63,700 nucleotides of DNA from an uncultured Prevotellaceae bacterium (lineage in GTDB: Bacteria > Bacteroidota > Bacteroidia > Bacteroidales > Bacteroidaceae), in NCBI GenBank assembly GCA_900321965.1, contig ONYA01000030.1, positions 1 to 63,700 on the forward strand. Reading direction: 5' to 3'. The position numbers were made by a program, and so were the translations under genes. This document shows, one piece after another, positions 16,271 through 29,909 of this stretch (positions are counted from its first letter, which is position 1; the number at the start of each line of letters is the position of its first letter). A model generated the notes under the pieces. It worked only from the letters and a program-made list of their open reading frames with translations. It was not told the origin of the DNA and did not search any database.

Positions 16271-17337
16271 TGCTTGATGATGTATTTCTGGTAGTAGTTG
16301 ATGAGCAGCGTCGTCATCGGCAGGGCGATAATCATGCCGAGGATGCCGAGCAGCGAACCCCAGATGGAGAGCGAGAGCAGGATGATGGCTGAGTTCAGTC
16401 CCGTGACGTGACCCATAATCTTCGGCGTGAGGAAGGTGTCCTGAATGACTTGCACCACAGCAAAGACGACAAGTGCCATCAGCAGAATCATCCAGAAGTT
16501 CTGCCCCGTATCCGCTGCCTTGATAATCGCCAGGATAATGGTCGGGATAAAGCCTACTAGCTGCAGATAGGGCACCATGTTCAGCAGTCCGATGAACAAG
16601 CCGAGACCTATGGCCATCGGGAAGTCGATGATGAGGAAGCCGATGGAGAACAGGATGCCCACGCACAAAGCCACCAGTGCCTGTCCGCGGAAGTACTTGT
16701 TCATACCCTCTTCGACGTCGGCCACCAGCCGCTTGGCAAAGGGACGGTAACGGCGAGGCAGCAGCTGGGGCCAGCCAGTAGTAATCTCCTCGTAGTCGAG
16801 CAGGATGAACAGCGTGTATAGCAGTACCATCGTCAGCGTGAAGACACTTGACACGATGCTGATACTCTGCGAGATAACAGCCCAGACCTTCGGGATGGTA
16901 CTCTTCACCGTGTCAATAAAACCATCCTGCGTCACCAGCTTCTTGAGCTGCTCGATATCCACATTCTCATGGACATACTTCTGAACCAGACGCGGAATAC
17001 TGCTGATGGTTTCGTCGGTCTGCACGTAGTGGACAATCAGGTCGGCCACACGACCGCCCTCGGCAATCATCGGCGGAATCATCAGCATGAAGACGCCCGT
17101 CATCACAGCCCCAGCCACGAGGAACGACAGCAGGATGGCCACGATGCGGTACTTCAGCCGGCAACGGAACTGGAAGAACTTTACTAACGGGAACAGCAAG
17201 TAGGCCGCGAGCCAGGCCAGGAAGAACGGCAGTAGCACACCACTCAGGCGGTTGAGCAGCATGACGATGCCCACCACGACAATCACGGCCAGCACGCCGC
17301 GTACAAAAGTATCGAAAGTAATCTGTTTTCTCTCCAT
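16264..17337 (-). CDS. AI-2E/PerM family membrane permease
   Basis: The product is 357 residues from the ATG at 17337; a longer reading would start upstream of the promoter. It has the AI-2E transporter (UPF0118/PerM) layout: N-terminal paired membrane segments (about 8-65), a soluble amphipathic stretch, then further membrane segments, with the family-type C-terminal region PKIMGHVTGLNSAIILLSL. Family members export small molecules or act as Na+/H+ antiporters; the substrate here is unknown. It is transcribed divergently from the GH2 gene. Confidence 0.85.
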   Translation of the reverse strand: MERKQITFDTFVRGVLAVIVVVGIVMLLNRLSGVLLPFFLAWLAAYLLFPLVKFFQFRCRLKYRIVAILLSFLVAGAVMTGVFMLMIPPMIAEGGRVADLIVHYVQTDETISSIPRLVQKYVHENVDIEQLKKLVTQDGFIDTVKSTIPKVWAVISQSISIVSSVFTLTMVLLYTLFILLDYEEITTGWPQLLPRRYRPFAKRLVADVEEGMNKYFRGQALVALCVGILFSIGFLIIDFPMAIGLGLFIGLLNMVPYLQLVGFIPTIILAIIKAADTGQNFWMILLMALVVFAVVQVIQDTFLTPKIMGHVTGLNSAIILLSLSIWGSLLGILGMIIALPMTTLLINYYQKYIIKQK

Positions 17338-17355
17338 AAAACATGGTTTTGACTG

Positions 17356-17363
17356 CAAAAATA
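17356..17363 (-). promoter_or_regulatory. Promoter -7 box of the PerM gene
   Basis: The minus strand reads TATTTTTG, 19 nt before the ATG. Confidence 0.55.
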
Positions 17364-17427
17364 ATGTAAGTTGCTGAAATAACAAAACATTTGGGACGTT
17401 TTTTGTTGTCTGTCTACGAGAAAATGA

Positions 17428-21453
<4,026 letters not shown>

Positions 21454-21459
21454 GAGAGA

Positions 21460-23928
21460 ATGAGGGTACGTCTGGTATGGATGATGGCCACGTGGCTGGC
21501 ATGGTTGTCAGTCAGCGCGCAGCCTCTCTGTCGCATCACCAGATACGACGAGGCTGACGGTGTGTCTTCATCACACCTGACGCAGCTGCTACAGGACGAG
21601 CAAGGGTTCCTGTGGTTTGCCACATGGAACGGTCTGTGCCGCTACGACGGCTATGAGTTCCAGACCTTCAAGCCTGCCGTAGGCGACGGCTGCCACATGA
21701 CGACCGACCGCATCCGCAACATCACGCTGTTGCCTGATCGTCTTATCCTTTGTCAGGTAGACGAGCAGAACTTCATGTTTGACCTGCGGACATACCGTTT
21801 TCGGGACTTGAGCGAACAAGAACAGCAGCAGGCGCGCCCAATGGCCGATAAACACCGTCAGAGCCGGTCGCTCATCAAGAATGACTATTCATGGACGGAC
21901 TCCCACCAGACGCAATGGACGCTTCACGTCAACGGACGCCTGAGCTATAGGCAGCCAGGAGAAACGGCAGCAACGGACTATCCTTTAGATATGCCGTTCC
22001 GTACACAGGCTTTCGCCATCGTAGACCGCCAAGGCAACCTGTGGTTCATCGACTATGGCAGCGTTTACAAGCTGTCTACCGACATCCAGCGCACAAAGCG
22101 TCTCGAACTGACGCCACAGGCCGAGGTGAAGTGTCTGTTCAGCGACCGGAAGGGACGTTACTGGGTAACCACCAAGGACGACGAAGCCGTCCGTGTCTAC
22201 GACAGCAACGACCAGCTGTTGGGCTTCCTTGGTGCCGATGGACGGCTGCACGCTGACTACACACGCTTTGGTGCCGCCGTCTATTGTATGATGCAGTCGG
22301 CTGACGGCACCCTGTGGTTAGGCACCAAGCCCGACGGACTGTTCAGACTGCGCGAGACAGCACCGGGCATCTTCCAGACGACACACCTCGACCAGCTCCC
22401 CCATTCTGATGTCTACCACATCCTCGAAGACCGCTACGGGCGGCTGTGGGTAGCCACATTGGGCGGAGGCGTTTACTATACAGACCAGCCTCAGGCAGGG
22501 CAGCCGCGTTTCGTCATGCCGAAGCAATACCCCAAGGATCGCTGTCCTCGTGCCCGTTTCCTGTATGTCACCGACAACGACGTGCTGCTGATTGCCACGT
22601 CGAGCGGTCTTTTGGCAGCTCCGCTAAAACAGCGCATCGACGACATGACGTTCATACTGCACCAGCGTGAGCCCGACCGCGCCGAGAGCCTCAGCTGCAG
22701 TGCCACGATGGATGTGGCAAGCGACGGTCGCGGACGTCTCTTTGTCAGCACGGAGAGCGGCGGCATCAACCTGCTGATGGGCAACGACCTGTTAGCACAG
22801 CAATTGTCGTTCCGCCATCTGAGCCAGTCATTCCACGTACAGCCGAACGACATCGTACAGTCGCTGTCACCGCTGGCTGACGGAGGGATGATGGCTGTCG
22901 GCAGTCATCTGATTACCCTGCTTGACAGCACAGGACAGGGGCGTGTGCTCGACACCCGCAATTTTAATGCCGACTATCGGTTCAGCGAAGCCCATCCACT
23001 GCCATTGGGCAATGATCGCTGGCTCTTCGGACTGACCGACGGTGCGTTTTTCATGACAGGAAAGCAGATGGACCGTCAGGCGTACACGCCGCCCTTGGTA
23101 CTCACAAGGGCCACGGTTCAGGGAGGCAGCAGCGACTGGAGCATCGAGCAAGCCGACACACTGACACTGCAACCCAGTGAGCGCAACGTCACCGTCCACT
23201 TTGCCGCACTCGACTATGATGCACCAGACCGTATCAGCTATGCCTTTCGCCTGCTACCCAACAAGCAGTGGAACTACATCGGCCACGACCGCTCGGCAAC
23301 ACTGCTCGACATGAAGCCCGGCACCTACCAGCTGGAAATCCGCTCGACCAATGCCGACGGCGAATGGCAGGCCAACAACCGGCAGCTGACCATCGTGGTG
23401 AAGCCCACCTTCTGGGAGTCGGTATGGGGGCGGCTGCTCATCGTCCTGCTCATCGCAGGCACTATCTTATCCGTCGTCTACACCTTATTATATATACGCC
23501 GTATCAAACGTCAACAGCATGAGACGTTAGAGAAATACCTGGCACTGATAGAACAGGGGCATGAGGTACAGACGACGAAGCATGAGGTACGAGACGAGAC
23601 TGACGAAGACCCCATGCTGAAGCGGGTCATGGCCTACGTCGAAGAGAACATCGGCAACAGCGACGCTGGTGTCGGCGACATGGCAGCGGCAGCCGCCACC
23701 AGTCGCAGCGGATTGCAGCGCAAACTGAAACAGACGATGGGCATCACGCCCCAGGACCTATTACGCGAGGCACGCATCAAGCACGCCTGTCAGCTGCTGC
23801 GACTGACAGACAAGACGGTGGCCGAGGTGGCCTACGCCTGCGGATTCACCGACCCGAAATACTTCAGCCGCTGCTTCCGACAGAGTGTAGGACAGTCGCC
23901 GACAGAGTATAAAAACGCGTCAAACTAA
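21460..23928 (+). CDS. Membrane sensor regulator: beta-propeller / Y_Y_Y / AraC HTH without kinase
   Basis: The product is 822 residues. A signal peptide is followed by two-component-propeller (Reg_prop) repeats such as DEQGFLWFATWNGLCRYDGYEF and GRLWVATLGGGVYY, and by a Y_Y_Y domain (about 560-640, ending near YQLEIRSTNADGEW). One membrane segment (about 650-672, LLIVLLIAGTILSVVYTLLYI) and a C-terminal AraC-type helix-turn-helix (about 725-820, TVAEVAYACGFTDPKYFSRCFR) follow. Classic HTCS proteins carry a histidine kinase and receiver between membrane and HTH; both are missing, so this is a one-component version. It probably senses an oligosaccharide in the periplasm and controls the neighbouring GH2 and esterase genes. 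Confidence 0.88.
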   Translation: MRVRLVWMMATWLAWLSVSAQPLCRITRYDEADGVSSSHLTQLLQDEQGFLWFATWNGLCRYDGYEFQTFKPAVGDGCHMTTDRIRNITLLPDRLILCQVDEQNFMFDLRTYRFRDLSEQEQQQARPMADKHRQSRSLIKNDYSWTDSHQTQWTLHVNGRLSYRQPGETAATDYPLDMPFRTQAFAIVDRQGNLWFIDYGSVYKLSTDIQRTKRLELTPQAEVKCLFSDRKGRYWVTTKDDEAVRVYDSNDQLLGFLGADGRLHADYTRFGAAVYCMMQSADGTLWLGTKPDGLFRLRETAPGIFQTTHLDQLPHSDVYHILEDRYGRLWVATLGGGVYYTDQPQAGQPRFVMPKQYPKDRCPRARFLYVTDNDVLLIATSSGLLAAPLKQRIDDMTFILHQREPDRAESLSCSATMDVASDGRGRLFVSTESGGINLLMGNDLLAQQLSFRHLSQSFHVQPNDIVQSLSPLADGGMMAVGSHLITLLDSTGQGRVLDTRNFNADYRFSEAHPLPLGNDRWLFGLTDGAFFMTGKQMDRQAYTPPLVLTRATVQGGSSDWSIEQADTLTLQPSERNVTVHFAALDYDAPDRISYAFRLLPNKQWNYIGHDRSATLLDMKPGTYQLEIRSTNADGEWQANNRQLTIVVKPTFWESVWGRLLIVLLIAGTILSVVYTLLYIRRIKRQQHETLEKYLALIEQGHEVQTTKHEVRDETDEDPMLKRVMAYVEENIGNSDAGVGDMAAAAATSRSGLQRKLKQTMGITPQDLLREARIKHACQLLRLTDKTVAEVAYACGFTDPKYFSRCFRQSVGQSPTEYKNASN

Positions 23929-23946
23929 GCTTTTGACGCGTTTTTT
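23913..23946 (+). terminator. Rho-independent terminator overlapping the AraC-sensor stop
   Basis: AAACGCGTCAAA (23913-23924) pairs with TTTGACGCGTTT (23932-23943), followed by a T-run. The stop codon TAA lies in the loop. Confidence 0.85.
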
Positions 23947-23992
23947 ACCTATTATTGACGCGTTTTTCACCCTTTTCATCGTCAAGAAACCG

Positions 23993-24000
23993 TACCTTTG
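23993..24000 (+). promoter_or_regulatory. Promoter -7 box of the CE12-CE8 gene
   Basis: TACCTTTG followed by CAGCC, 36 nt before the ATG at 24037. Confidence 0.7.
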
Positions 24001-24036
24001 CAGCCAAAATTACTAATCAAAACAAACTACCTAAAA

Positions 24037-27000
24037 ATGAAAAAAACTATCTACTACTTCATGGCTATGCTACTGCTGCTTTCAACGGCAGCAGTACATG
24101 CCAAAAAAGTACACACCCTGGGCGACTCTACGATGGCACCTTATGATGAGAGTGCCACCAACACCCGCGGCTGGGGTATGTACTTCGGCAACTTCCTGAC
24201 TAACGGATGGACCAGTGTGAACTACGCCAAGGGCGGCCGCGACTCTCGCGGTGGTTTCAACGAACTCTGGCAGAACGCCAAGAACAATGTTGAGGCGGGC
24301 GACTACGTACTCATACAGTTTGCCCACAACGACGGCAAGTACAACGGTGTTGACAACCTCGAACTGCAGGCCTACTACACCGACAAGGGCGACGCCACCA
24401 ACGCCGCTGCCGTGAAGAAGGACGGTCGTGGCACCACGCCTTCGACGACCTACAAGCAGTGTCTGAAACAAATTATCGACGCTGTGAAGGAGAAAGGTGC
24501 GACACCCATCCTGGTTTCTGCCGTCTGCCGTTGCTATTTCACTAATGGCGCAGCCCCCATCACCCGCGTCGGCCGCCACGACTTAGGCGACAAGTTCGAC
24601 GCACTGGTCGACGGTGTGCTGAAGACCGGTCAGAAAGTCGATGCCAGCAACCACACCATGGACTACGGCTACCAGATGCAGCAGTTGGCCACCGAGGAGG
24701 GCGTTGCCTTCATCGACATGACCACGGCCACGAAAGATCTCTACGAGAGTTATGGTACGTACGATAAGTGCTACGCCGCCCTGTTTGACAAAGGCGCCGA
24801 AACCGACAACACCCACTACAACCTGACGGGAGCCTTGACGGCAGCCCGTCTCTGTGCACAGCTGATGAAAGAGGCTGGCATCCTGGCTGATGCCATCGAG
24901 ATTCCCACCGACCTGTCAATAGCCCCCTCAACGGCCGACCTCGGCGATGCTTACGTAGGGAAATCGGCTACGAAGGAACTGACGCTCAGCGGACTGGGAC
25001 TGGAGCCCGCCGCAGGGACGGTCGTCATCACGGCCACCGACGGCATCCTGCTGTCTGCCGACAAGCAGAACTGGCAGACCTCTCTCACAGCCGATTATAC
25101 TAATGGTACGCTCATCAAGACCTTCTATGCCAAGGTGAACATCACGGCGGCAGGTGTCTTCAACGGCACCATCACGGCCACCGTCGGCCAGAAGTCGGCC
25201 CAGGTGCCGCTGACCGTCAACGGTATTGAACTCGGCGGCGGCGAACCCTTCACCGCCACATGGGCACTGACCGCTACCGACGCCCCCGTCGTCAACGGTC
25301 TTGCAACAGCTGCCGACGCCAAGGTTGAAGGGATGGTGAAATATGGCAACAACGCCACAAACGGACTGATGGTCAGCACGAACGACGGCGGCACCTGGGT
25401 CAAGGCCGAGGACGACTCGCCCAACCAGTATGTGCAGTTTGCCGTGACGGCTCCCGACGGCAAGAAGCTCGACATCAACCACATCGCCATGAAGGTGGGC
25501 GGTCGTGGCGGCAACGGCATGCGCTGCCACGTCTACTATTCTACCGACGGTTTCGTTACCCGTACCACGATCTACTCGCCAGGCTCAATGACCAGCAACG
25601 TGATGAACGAGGTGGAAGCCACTCCCGTCATCAGTCTTAATGACGGCGACCAACTGCTCATCCGCGTCTATCCTTGGTACACCAGCGACGCCACAGGAAA
25701 ATGGCTTTGCATTTCCGACGTCGTTGTCAGTGGTCAGTCGAAGGACGCCGCCGGCGTGAACATCGCAGGCAGCATCAGCTACAAGCTCGATAAGGGCGGT
25801 CTGACGCAGGGCGACGATGCCATTTTCGCCCCTGAGGCACTCAGCGCAGGCTTCGTCGGCAAGACGTGGACGGCCGGTTCGGCGCTGACAGTCACCGGCA
25901 CCACCAAATATGTAGGCAAGGACAATGAGCAGACAATCATGTCGACCATTGCCAATAACAGCGGCAGTTCGCTGGCCTCGTCAGCCACAGTCGACAACAC
26001 CCTGACGCTGACGCTGACGCCCGAAGACGGTTTCACCTTCGTTCCCACCAAGGTGAGTTTCAAGGGCGCACGCTTCGGAACCGACGGCGGTAAGCTGACC
26101 GTATCGGCCGAGACCGGCGACAAGGAGGAAGTCCTCTGCACCGATGCCGACGTCAATCGCGGCGGTAAGAATCTTGATATCGCTACTTTCAGCTATACGA
26201 CAGACAACCTCGCAGCCACCGCTGACAAGCCTCTGAAGCTGAAATTTGCCTTTATCGGTCTGGGAAATACCAAGTCTATGGGTCTCGCCGATGTGGTGAT
26301 TGAGGGCCAGCTCGTCGGTGCCGCCGCTCAGGTGACGAAATACACGCTGACCACGGCTGTCGTACCTGCTGAGGCTGGCAGCATCAGCCGCGAACCGGAG
26401 TTGGAGCAGTATAAGGAAGGCAGCACTGTGACACTGAAAGCCACGAAGAACTTCGGCTACCGCTTCAAGGAGTGGCAGGACGCTACGGGTGCTCAGGTCA
26501 GCACCGCCGCCGAGACCACCGTCACCATGGATGGCGAGAAGACGATGAAAGCCGTGTTTGAGGCCGTCCCCGTCTACACCGTCACGACCAAGACGACGAA
26601 TGACGCCGAGATGGAGATGGGCAGCATCACGCTGTCGCCTAACGACCACGACGGCCGCTACGAGGCTGGCACGAAGGTGACTGCCACGGCCAATGAGTCG
26701 AAGATTCTGAAGTTCCTCAGCTGGACTGACGGCGGCGAGAACGCCAATGCGTCAGCCAGCCGTGAGCTGACCGTCAACGCCGATATGGAGTTAGTAGCCA
26801 ACTACGAGGTGCAGGACTTTGTCGCCGTCTTCGATGCCAGCCAGACGGAGAACTACGCCTATGCGACAACGTCGGGCTACCCCTTTGCTGCCGACTACAC
26901 CTGGGACGCAGACCGCCACGCCAAGGCCAGCGTGGTGAAGGTAAGCGACGGTTCGCTCGCCTACACGAAGGACGGGGGCACGCCGGTGGTCCGCAACCGC

Positions 27001-29127
27001 AAGAGCGTCGTTCTCTCCACCATCAACGGACTTTACCAGAACGGCTATCGCTCTACGGACATCGCCTTCCAGTATGAATTCTCGACCAAGGGCTTTACGT
27101 CTGTCACGTTCACGGCTGATATGGCCGCCAAGAATGCTGCCACCAAGAAGTGGAAGGCGCTCATCTCTACCGACGACACCAGCTTTGCACCTTTAGGCGA
27201 AGGCTGGGAGATGACAGCCAACGTACAGACGCCGCTGAGCTTCCCCTTGCCGGAGTCTGCCATCGGTCAGGACAAGGTGGTCATCCGCATTACGGGTGAA
27301 GGCACGGAGTTGCTGTCAGACAAGTACACCTATAACATGCAGTTCGACGGACTGGACTACACCACCAACTCCGAATGTGGTGTCGGCAACGTCTTCGTCA
27401 TCGGCGAGGCTGCGACAGTGGCCGACGCTACCGCTCCCGTCGTGACGGGCACCGTTCCCGCCGACCAAGCCACGGGTGTCAGCGCCACGGGTAAGATTAC
27501 CGTCTCGTTCGACGAGCGCATAGAGCCGGGCCAAAGCAATGGTCTTGCTACCTTGAATGGCCAGCCCATCGACGCCACATGGAGCAGTCGCAGCGTCTCG
27601 TTCAACTACAGCAATTTGGAATATAACACGCAGTATGCGTTCAAGATGCCGGCCGGTTTCGTACAGGACAAGTCCGGCAATCAGTTGGCCAACGAGGTGA
27701 ACATTACTTTCACCACGATGGCCCGTCCTACAGTGGAAAAAGCCCTCTACGACTTCATCGTACCCGACGACGGCACCATCGACCAGGCCTTAGCCGCCGC
27801 CAACAGCCGCAGCAATAAGAACAGCCGCTACCGCGTGTTCATCAAGAACAGCGCCGAGCCATACGTCTTCCATCCGACAGGGACGGTGACCGGCGGCGAC
27901 GGTAAGACCTATGACAACGCGACATCGGTACTGACCGCTGCCAACACCAGCTTCATCGGTGAGTCGACAGAGGGTGTCATTCTGACAAACGTCACACCCG
28001 CCGCCACATGGGATAACGGCTTCGGACCGTCGTGCCCGTTAGAGGGTATCGGCAAGGGCGACGTGCTGCAGATCAAGGGTGCCGACAGCTACTTCCAGAA
28101 CCTCACCGTCAAGACCTCGATGGGCGATGCCCACGGTCGCGACATCGCCGTCAACGACCAGTCGAACCGCACCATCTTCAAGGATGCCTGCCTCTGGGGC
28201 TATCAGGACACCTACGTATCGAACAACCAGAACGGCAAGTTCTACTTCGAGGACGGTGTTATCCGCGGACGCACCGACTATATCTGCGGCAAGGGCGACG
28301 CCTATTTTAATAAGGTGACCTTCCGCCAGGTGAAGAGCGGCTACCTCGCAGTGCCCTCTAATCCCAAGAAGTACGGCTACATCCTGCAGAGCTGCAAGAT
28401 CGTCGGCGACACGCAGGACGTCAACGGCACCTACACCCTCGGTCGTCCGTGGGGCAAGGGTACGCCTATCGCCCTGTTCATCGACACCGAGATGGCTGTC
28501 ACGCCGAAGGCCGAGGGCTGGAGTGAGATGAGCGGCGGCTACCCCAAGCGCTTTGCCGAGTACGGGTCGCACACGCCGACAGGCACGCCGGTAAGTACAG
28601 AGGGCCGTAAGACGACCTACGACGCCTACGATGCCTACGACAAGCAGACCAACGTCTACACCAACCGCCGCAACGAGACCAACAACCCGATACTGACCGC
28701 CGAGGAGGCCGCCGAACCCACGCTGGCCGCCGTCATGGGACAGGACGACCAGTGGCAGCCCGCCCTGCTCACCGAGCAGGCTCCCGTTCCCACAAACGTT
28801 GTCGGTCAGGGAATGAGCCTCACTTGGGATGGCAGCAACTACGCACTGCTGTGGGCCGTCTGCAAGGACGGTGAGGTCGTCGGCTTCACCACCTCGCCTA
28901 CCTATACCGCTACCGTCGCCGGTTCTTACTCGGTACGTGCCGCCAACGAGATGGGCGGTCTGAGCCAGGCTTCGGCCACCGTCGAGCTCAGCGGGGCTTC
29001 TGGTCTGTCGGCACTACCCTCAGTCGCTACGTCTGACTCGCAGAAGTACAACCTGAAGGGACAGCGTGTCGCCGACAGCAGCAAAGGACTAATCATCATG
29101 CAGGGCAGGAAATACGTTACCAAGTAA
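24037..29127 (+). CDS. Giant secreted fusion: CE12 acetylesterase and CE8 pectin methylesterase
   Basis: The product is 1696 residues with a signal peptide ending near AVHAKK. Residues about 25-290 are a GDSL/SGNH rhamnogalacturonan acetylesterase (CE12) with catalytic GDST, block III HND and the C-terminal D-x-x-H (TDNTHYN). Ig-like and beta-sandwich modules follow, then two InlB-B-type repeats (about 770-925) and a Big_5-like domain (DATAPVVTGTVPADQATGVS). A pectin methylesterase (CE8, about 1240-1550) ends the catalytic part, with GYQDTYVS, TDYICGKGDA and TLGRPWG carrying the two Asp and the Arg expected in the active site. The C-terminal tail (YNLKGQRVADSSKGL then IIMQGRKYVTK) matches other exported proteins. 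It would remove both acetyl and methyl esters from pectin. Confidence 0.9.
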   Translation: MKKTIYYFMAMLLLLSTAAVHAKKVHTLGDSTMAPYDESATNTRGWGMYFGNFLTNGWTSVNYAKGGRDSRGGFNELWQNAKNNVEAGDYVLIQFAHNDGKYNGVDNLELQAYYTDKGDATNAAAVKKDGRGTTPSTTYKQCLKQIIDAVKEKGATPILVSAVCRCYFTNGAAPITRVGRHDLGDKFDALVDGVLKTGQKVDASNHTMDYGYQMQQLATEEGVAFIDMTTATKDLYESYGTYDKCYAALFDKGAETDNTHYNLTGALTAARLCAQLMKEAGILADAIEIPTDLSIAPSTADLGDAYVGKSATKELTLSGLGLEPAAGTVVITATDGILLSADKQNWQTSLTADYTNGTLIKTFYAKVNITAAGVFNGTITATVGQKSAQVPLTVNGIELGGGEPFTATWALTATDAPVVNGLATAADAKVEGMVKYGNNATNGLMVSTNDGGTWVKAEDDSPNQYVQFAVTAPDGKKLDINHIAMKVGGRGGNGMRCHVYYSTDGFVTRTTIYSPGSMTSNVMNEVEATPVISLNDGDQLLIRVYPWYTSDATGKWLCISDVVVSGQSKDAAGVNIAGSISYKLDKGGLTQGDDAIFAPEALSAGFVGKTWTAGSALTVTGTTKYVGKDNEQTIMSTIANNSGSSLASSATVDNTLTLTLTPEDGFTFVPTKVSFKGARFGTDGGKLTVSAETGDKEEVLCTDADVNRGGKNLDIATFSYTTDNLAATADKPLKLKFAFIGLGNTKSMGLADVVIEGQLVGAAAQVTKYTLTTAVVPAEAGSISREPELEQYKEGSTVTLKATKNFGYRFKEWQDATGAQVSTAAETTVTMDGEKTMKAVFEAVPVYTVTTKTTNDAEMEMGSITLSPNDHDGRYEAGTKVTATANESKILKFLSWTDGGENANASASRELTVNADMELVANYEVQDFVAVFDASQTENYAYATTSGYPFAADYTWDADRHAKASVVKVSDGSLAYTKDGGTPVVRNRKSVVLSTINGLYQNGYRSTDIAFQYEFSTKGFTSVTFTADMAAKNAATKKWKALISTDDTSFAPLGEGWEMTANVQTPLSFPLPESAIGQDKVVIRITGEGTELLSDKYTYNMQFDGLDYTTNSECGVGNVFVIGEAATVADATAPVVTGTVPADQATGVSATGKITVSFDERIEPGQSNGLATLNGQPIDATWSSRSVSFNYSNLEYNTQYAFKMPAGFVQDKSGNQLANEVNITFTTMARPTVEKALYDFIVPDDGTIDQALAAANSRSNKNSRYRVFIKNSAEPYVFHPTGTVTGGDGKTYDNATSVLTAANTSFIGESTEGVILTNVTPAATWDNGFGPSCPLEGIGKGDVLQIKGADSYFQNLTVKTSMGDAHGRDIAVNDQSNRTIFKDACLWGYQDTYVSNNQNGKFYFEDGVIRGRTDYICGKGDAYFNKVTFRQVKSGYLAVPSNPKKYGYILQSCKIVGDTQDVNGTYTLGRPWGKGTPIALFIDTEMAVTPKAEGWSEMSGGYPKRFAEYGSHTPTGTPVSTEGRKTTYDAYDAYDKQTNVYTNRRNETNNPILTAEEAAEPTLAAVMGQDDQWQPALLTEQAPVPTNVVGQGMSLTWDGSNYALLWAVCKDGEVVGFTTSPTYTATVAGSYSVRAANEMGGLSQASATVELSGASGLSALPSVATSDSQKYNLKGQRVADSSKGLIIMQGRKYVTK

Positions 29128-29166
29128 CGTTGACAACCCATGAGATCGAAAGTGCGTTATAGTATT

Positions 29167-29250
29167 AAATCCTCCGAAGCCCACCGCTTCGGAGTTTTTT
29201 TGTGCTTTTTCTTGGAAGTTTCAGGATTATTCCTTATCTTTGCGGCGTAG
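29167..29250 (+). repeat. Cassette 5' module: hairpin plus promoter (copy 3)
   Basis: CTCCGAAGC-CCACC-GCTTCGGAG (29172-29194) is followed by a T-run and can terminate the CE12-CE8 transcript. The conserved stretch TTTTTCTTGGAAGTTTCAG holds a CTTG -33 element, and 20 nt further comes TATCTTTG (29235-29242). It matches 2060-2140 (opposite strand) almost base for base and drives the MNT/HEPN pair. Confidence 0.85.
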
Positions 29251-29270
29251 AACAACTATTTTCATATATT

Positions 29271-29570
29271 ATGAGTACACAGGCAATGACACAAAAGATA
29301 GCCGAATACTTCAAGACGCAACCTGTCCTGAAGGCATGGCTCTTTGGCTCCTATTCACGTGGTGAGCAACGTGCTGACTCTGATGTCGACATACTCATTC
29401 TGCCTGACAAATCCCAGCATTTCAGTTTGTTCACATTGAGTGGGATGTACGAAGACTTAAAAGACCTACTTGGTTGTGAAGTAGATTTAATCACCGATGG
29501 CGGTCTGATGCCCTTTGCCCGTGAAAGTGCTGACCGCGATAAAATACTGATTTATGAGAGAGCAGCGTAA
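29271..29570 (+). CDS. MNT-type nucleotidyltransferase antitoxin
   Basis: The product is 99 residues, starting at the ATG just after the cassette promoter. It has the minimal nucleotidyltransferase signature: Gly26-Ser27 in WLFGSYSRGE, then Asp38 and Asp40 in ADSDVDILIL. In MNT/HEPN pairs the MNT protein neutralises the HEPN RNase, in studied cases by adding AMP to a tyrosine of the toxin. The gene overlaps the HEPN gene by 17 nt, the usual coupled arrangement. Size and motifs are complete, so it is likely active. Confidence 0.9.
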   Translation: MSTQAMTQKIAEYFKTQPVLKAWLFGSYSRGEQRADSDVDILILPDKSQHFSLFTLSGMYEDLKDLLGCEVDLITDGGLMPFARESADRDKILIYERAA

Positions 29571-29907
29571 TGATCCAAAGAGGCTACGGGATATTCTGCA
29601 GGCCATTGACACGATTTTCCAATATGTGGATGGTCGTGATATGGAAGCGTTCGTGGCTGACAAAAAATCATATCATGCAGTCATCTACAACATCATGATT
29701 ATTGGTGAAGCTGCTAATATGCTCACATTCGAGTTTCGCGAGTCACACTCCGAATTGCAATGGCGGCAGATTACCAATATGCGTAACTTCTTGATTCACG
29801 GGTACCATAATGTAGAGGAAGACCTCGTATGGGAAGCTATATCAGTGGATCTTTACCAGATACGTGAGAAAATAGTAAAGTATCTTGAAGAATTCGAAAC
29901 AAAATAA
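29554..29907 (+). CDS. HEPN-domain (DUF86) RNase toxin
   Basis: The product is 117 residues, mostly helical. The catalytic motif R-x4-H-x-Y is intact as RNFLIHGY (residues 77-84); the final Tyr is the residue AMPylated by MNT partners in characterised systems. The GEAAN motif near residue 51 is also typical of DUF86 proteins. The toxin is expected to cleave RNA when freed and to act in phage defence or stabilisation of mobile DNA. It overlaps the upstream MNT gene and is followed 2 nt after its stop by the cassette 3' module. Confidence 0.9.
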   Translation: MREQRNDPKRLRDILQAIDTIFQYVDGRDMEAFVADKKSYHAVIYNIMIIGEAANMLTFEFRESHSELQWRQITNMRNFLIHGYHNVEEDLVWEAISVDLYQIREKIVKYLEEFETK

Positions 29908-29909
29908 TC

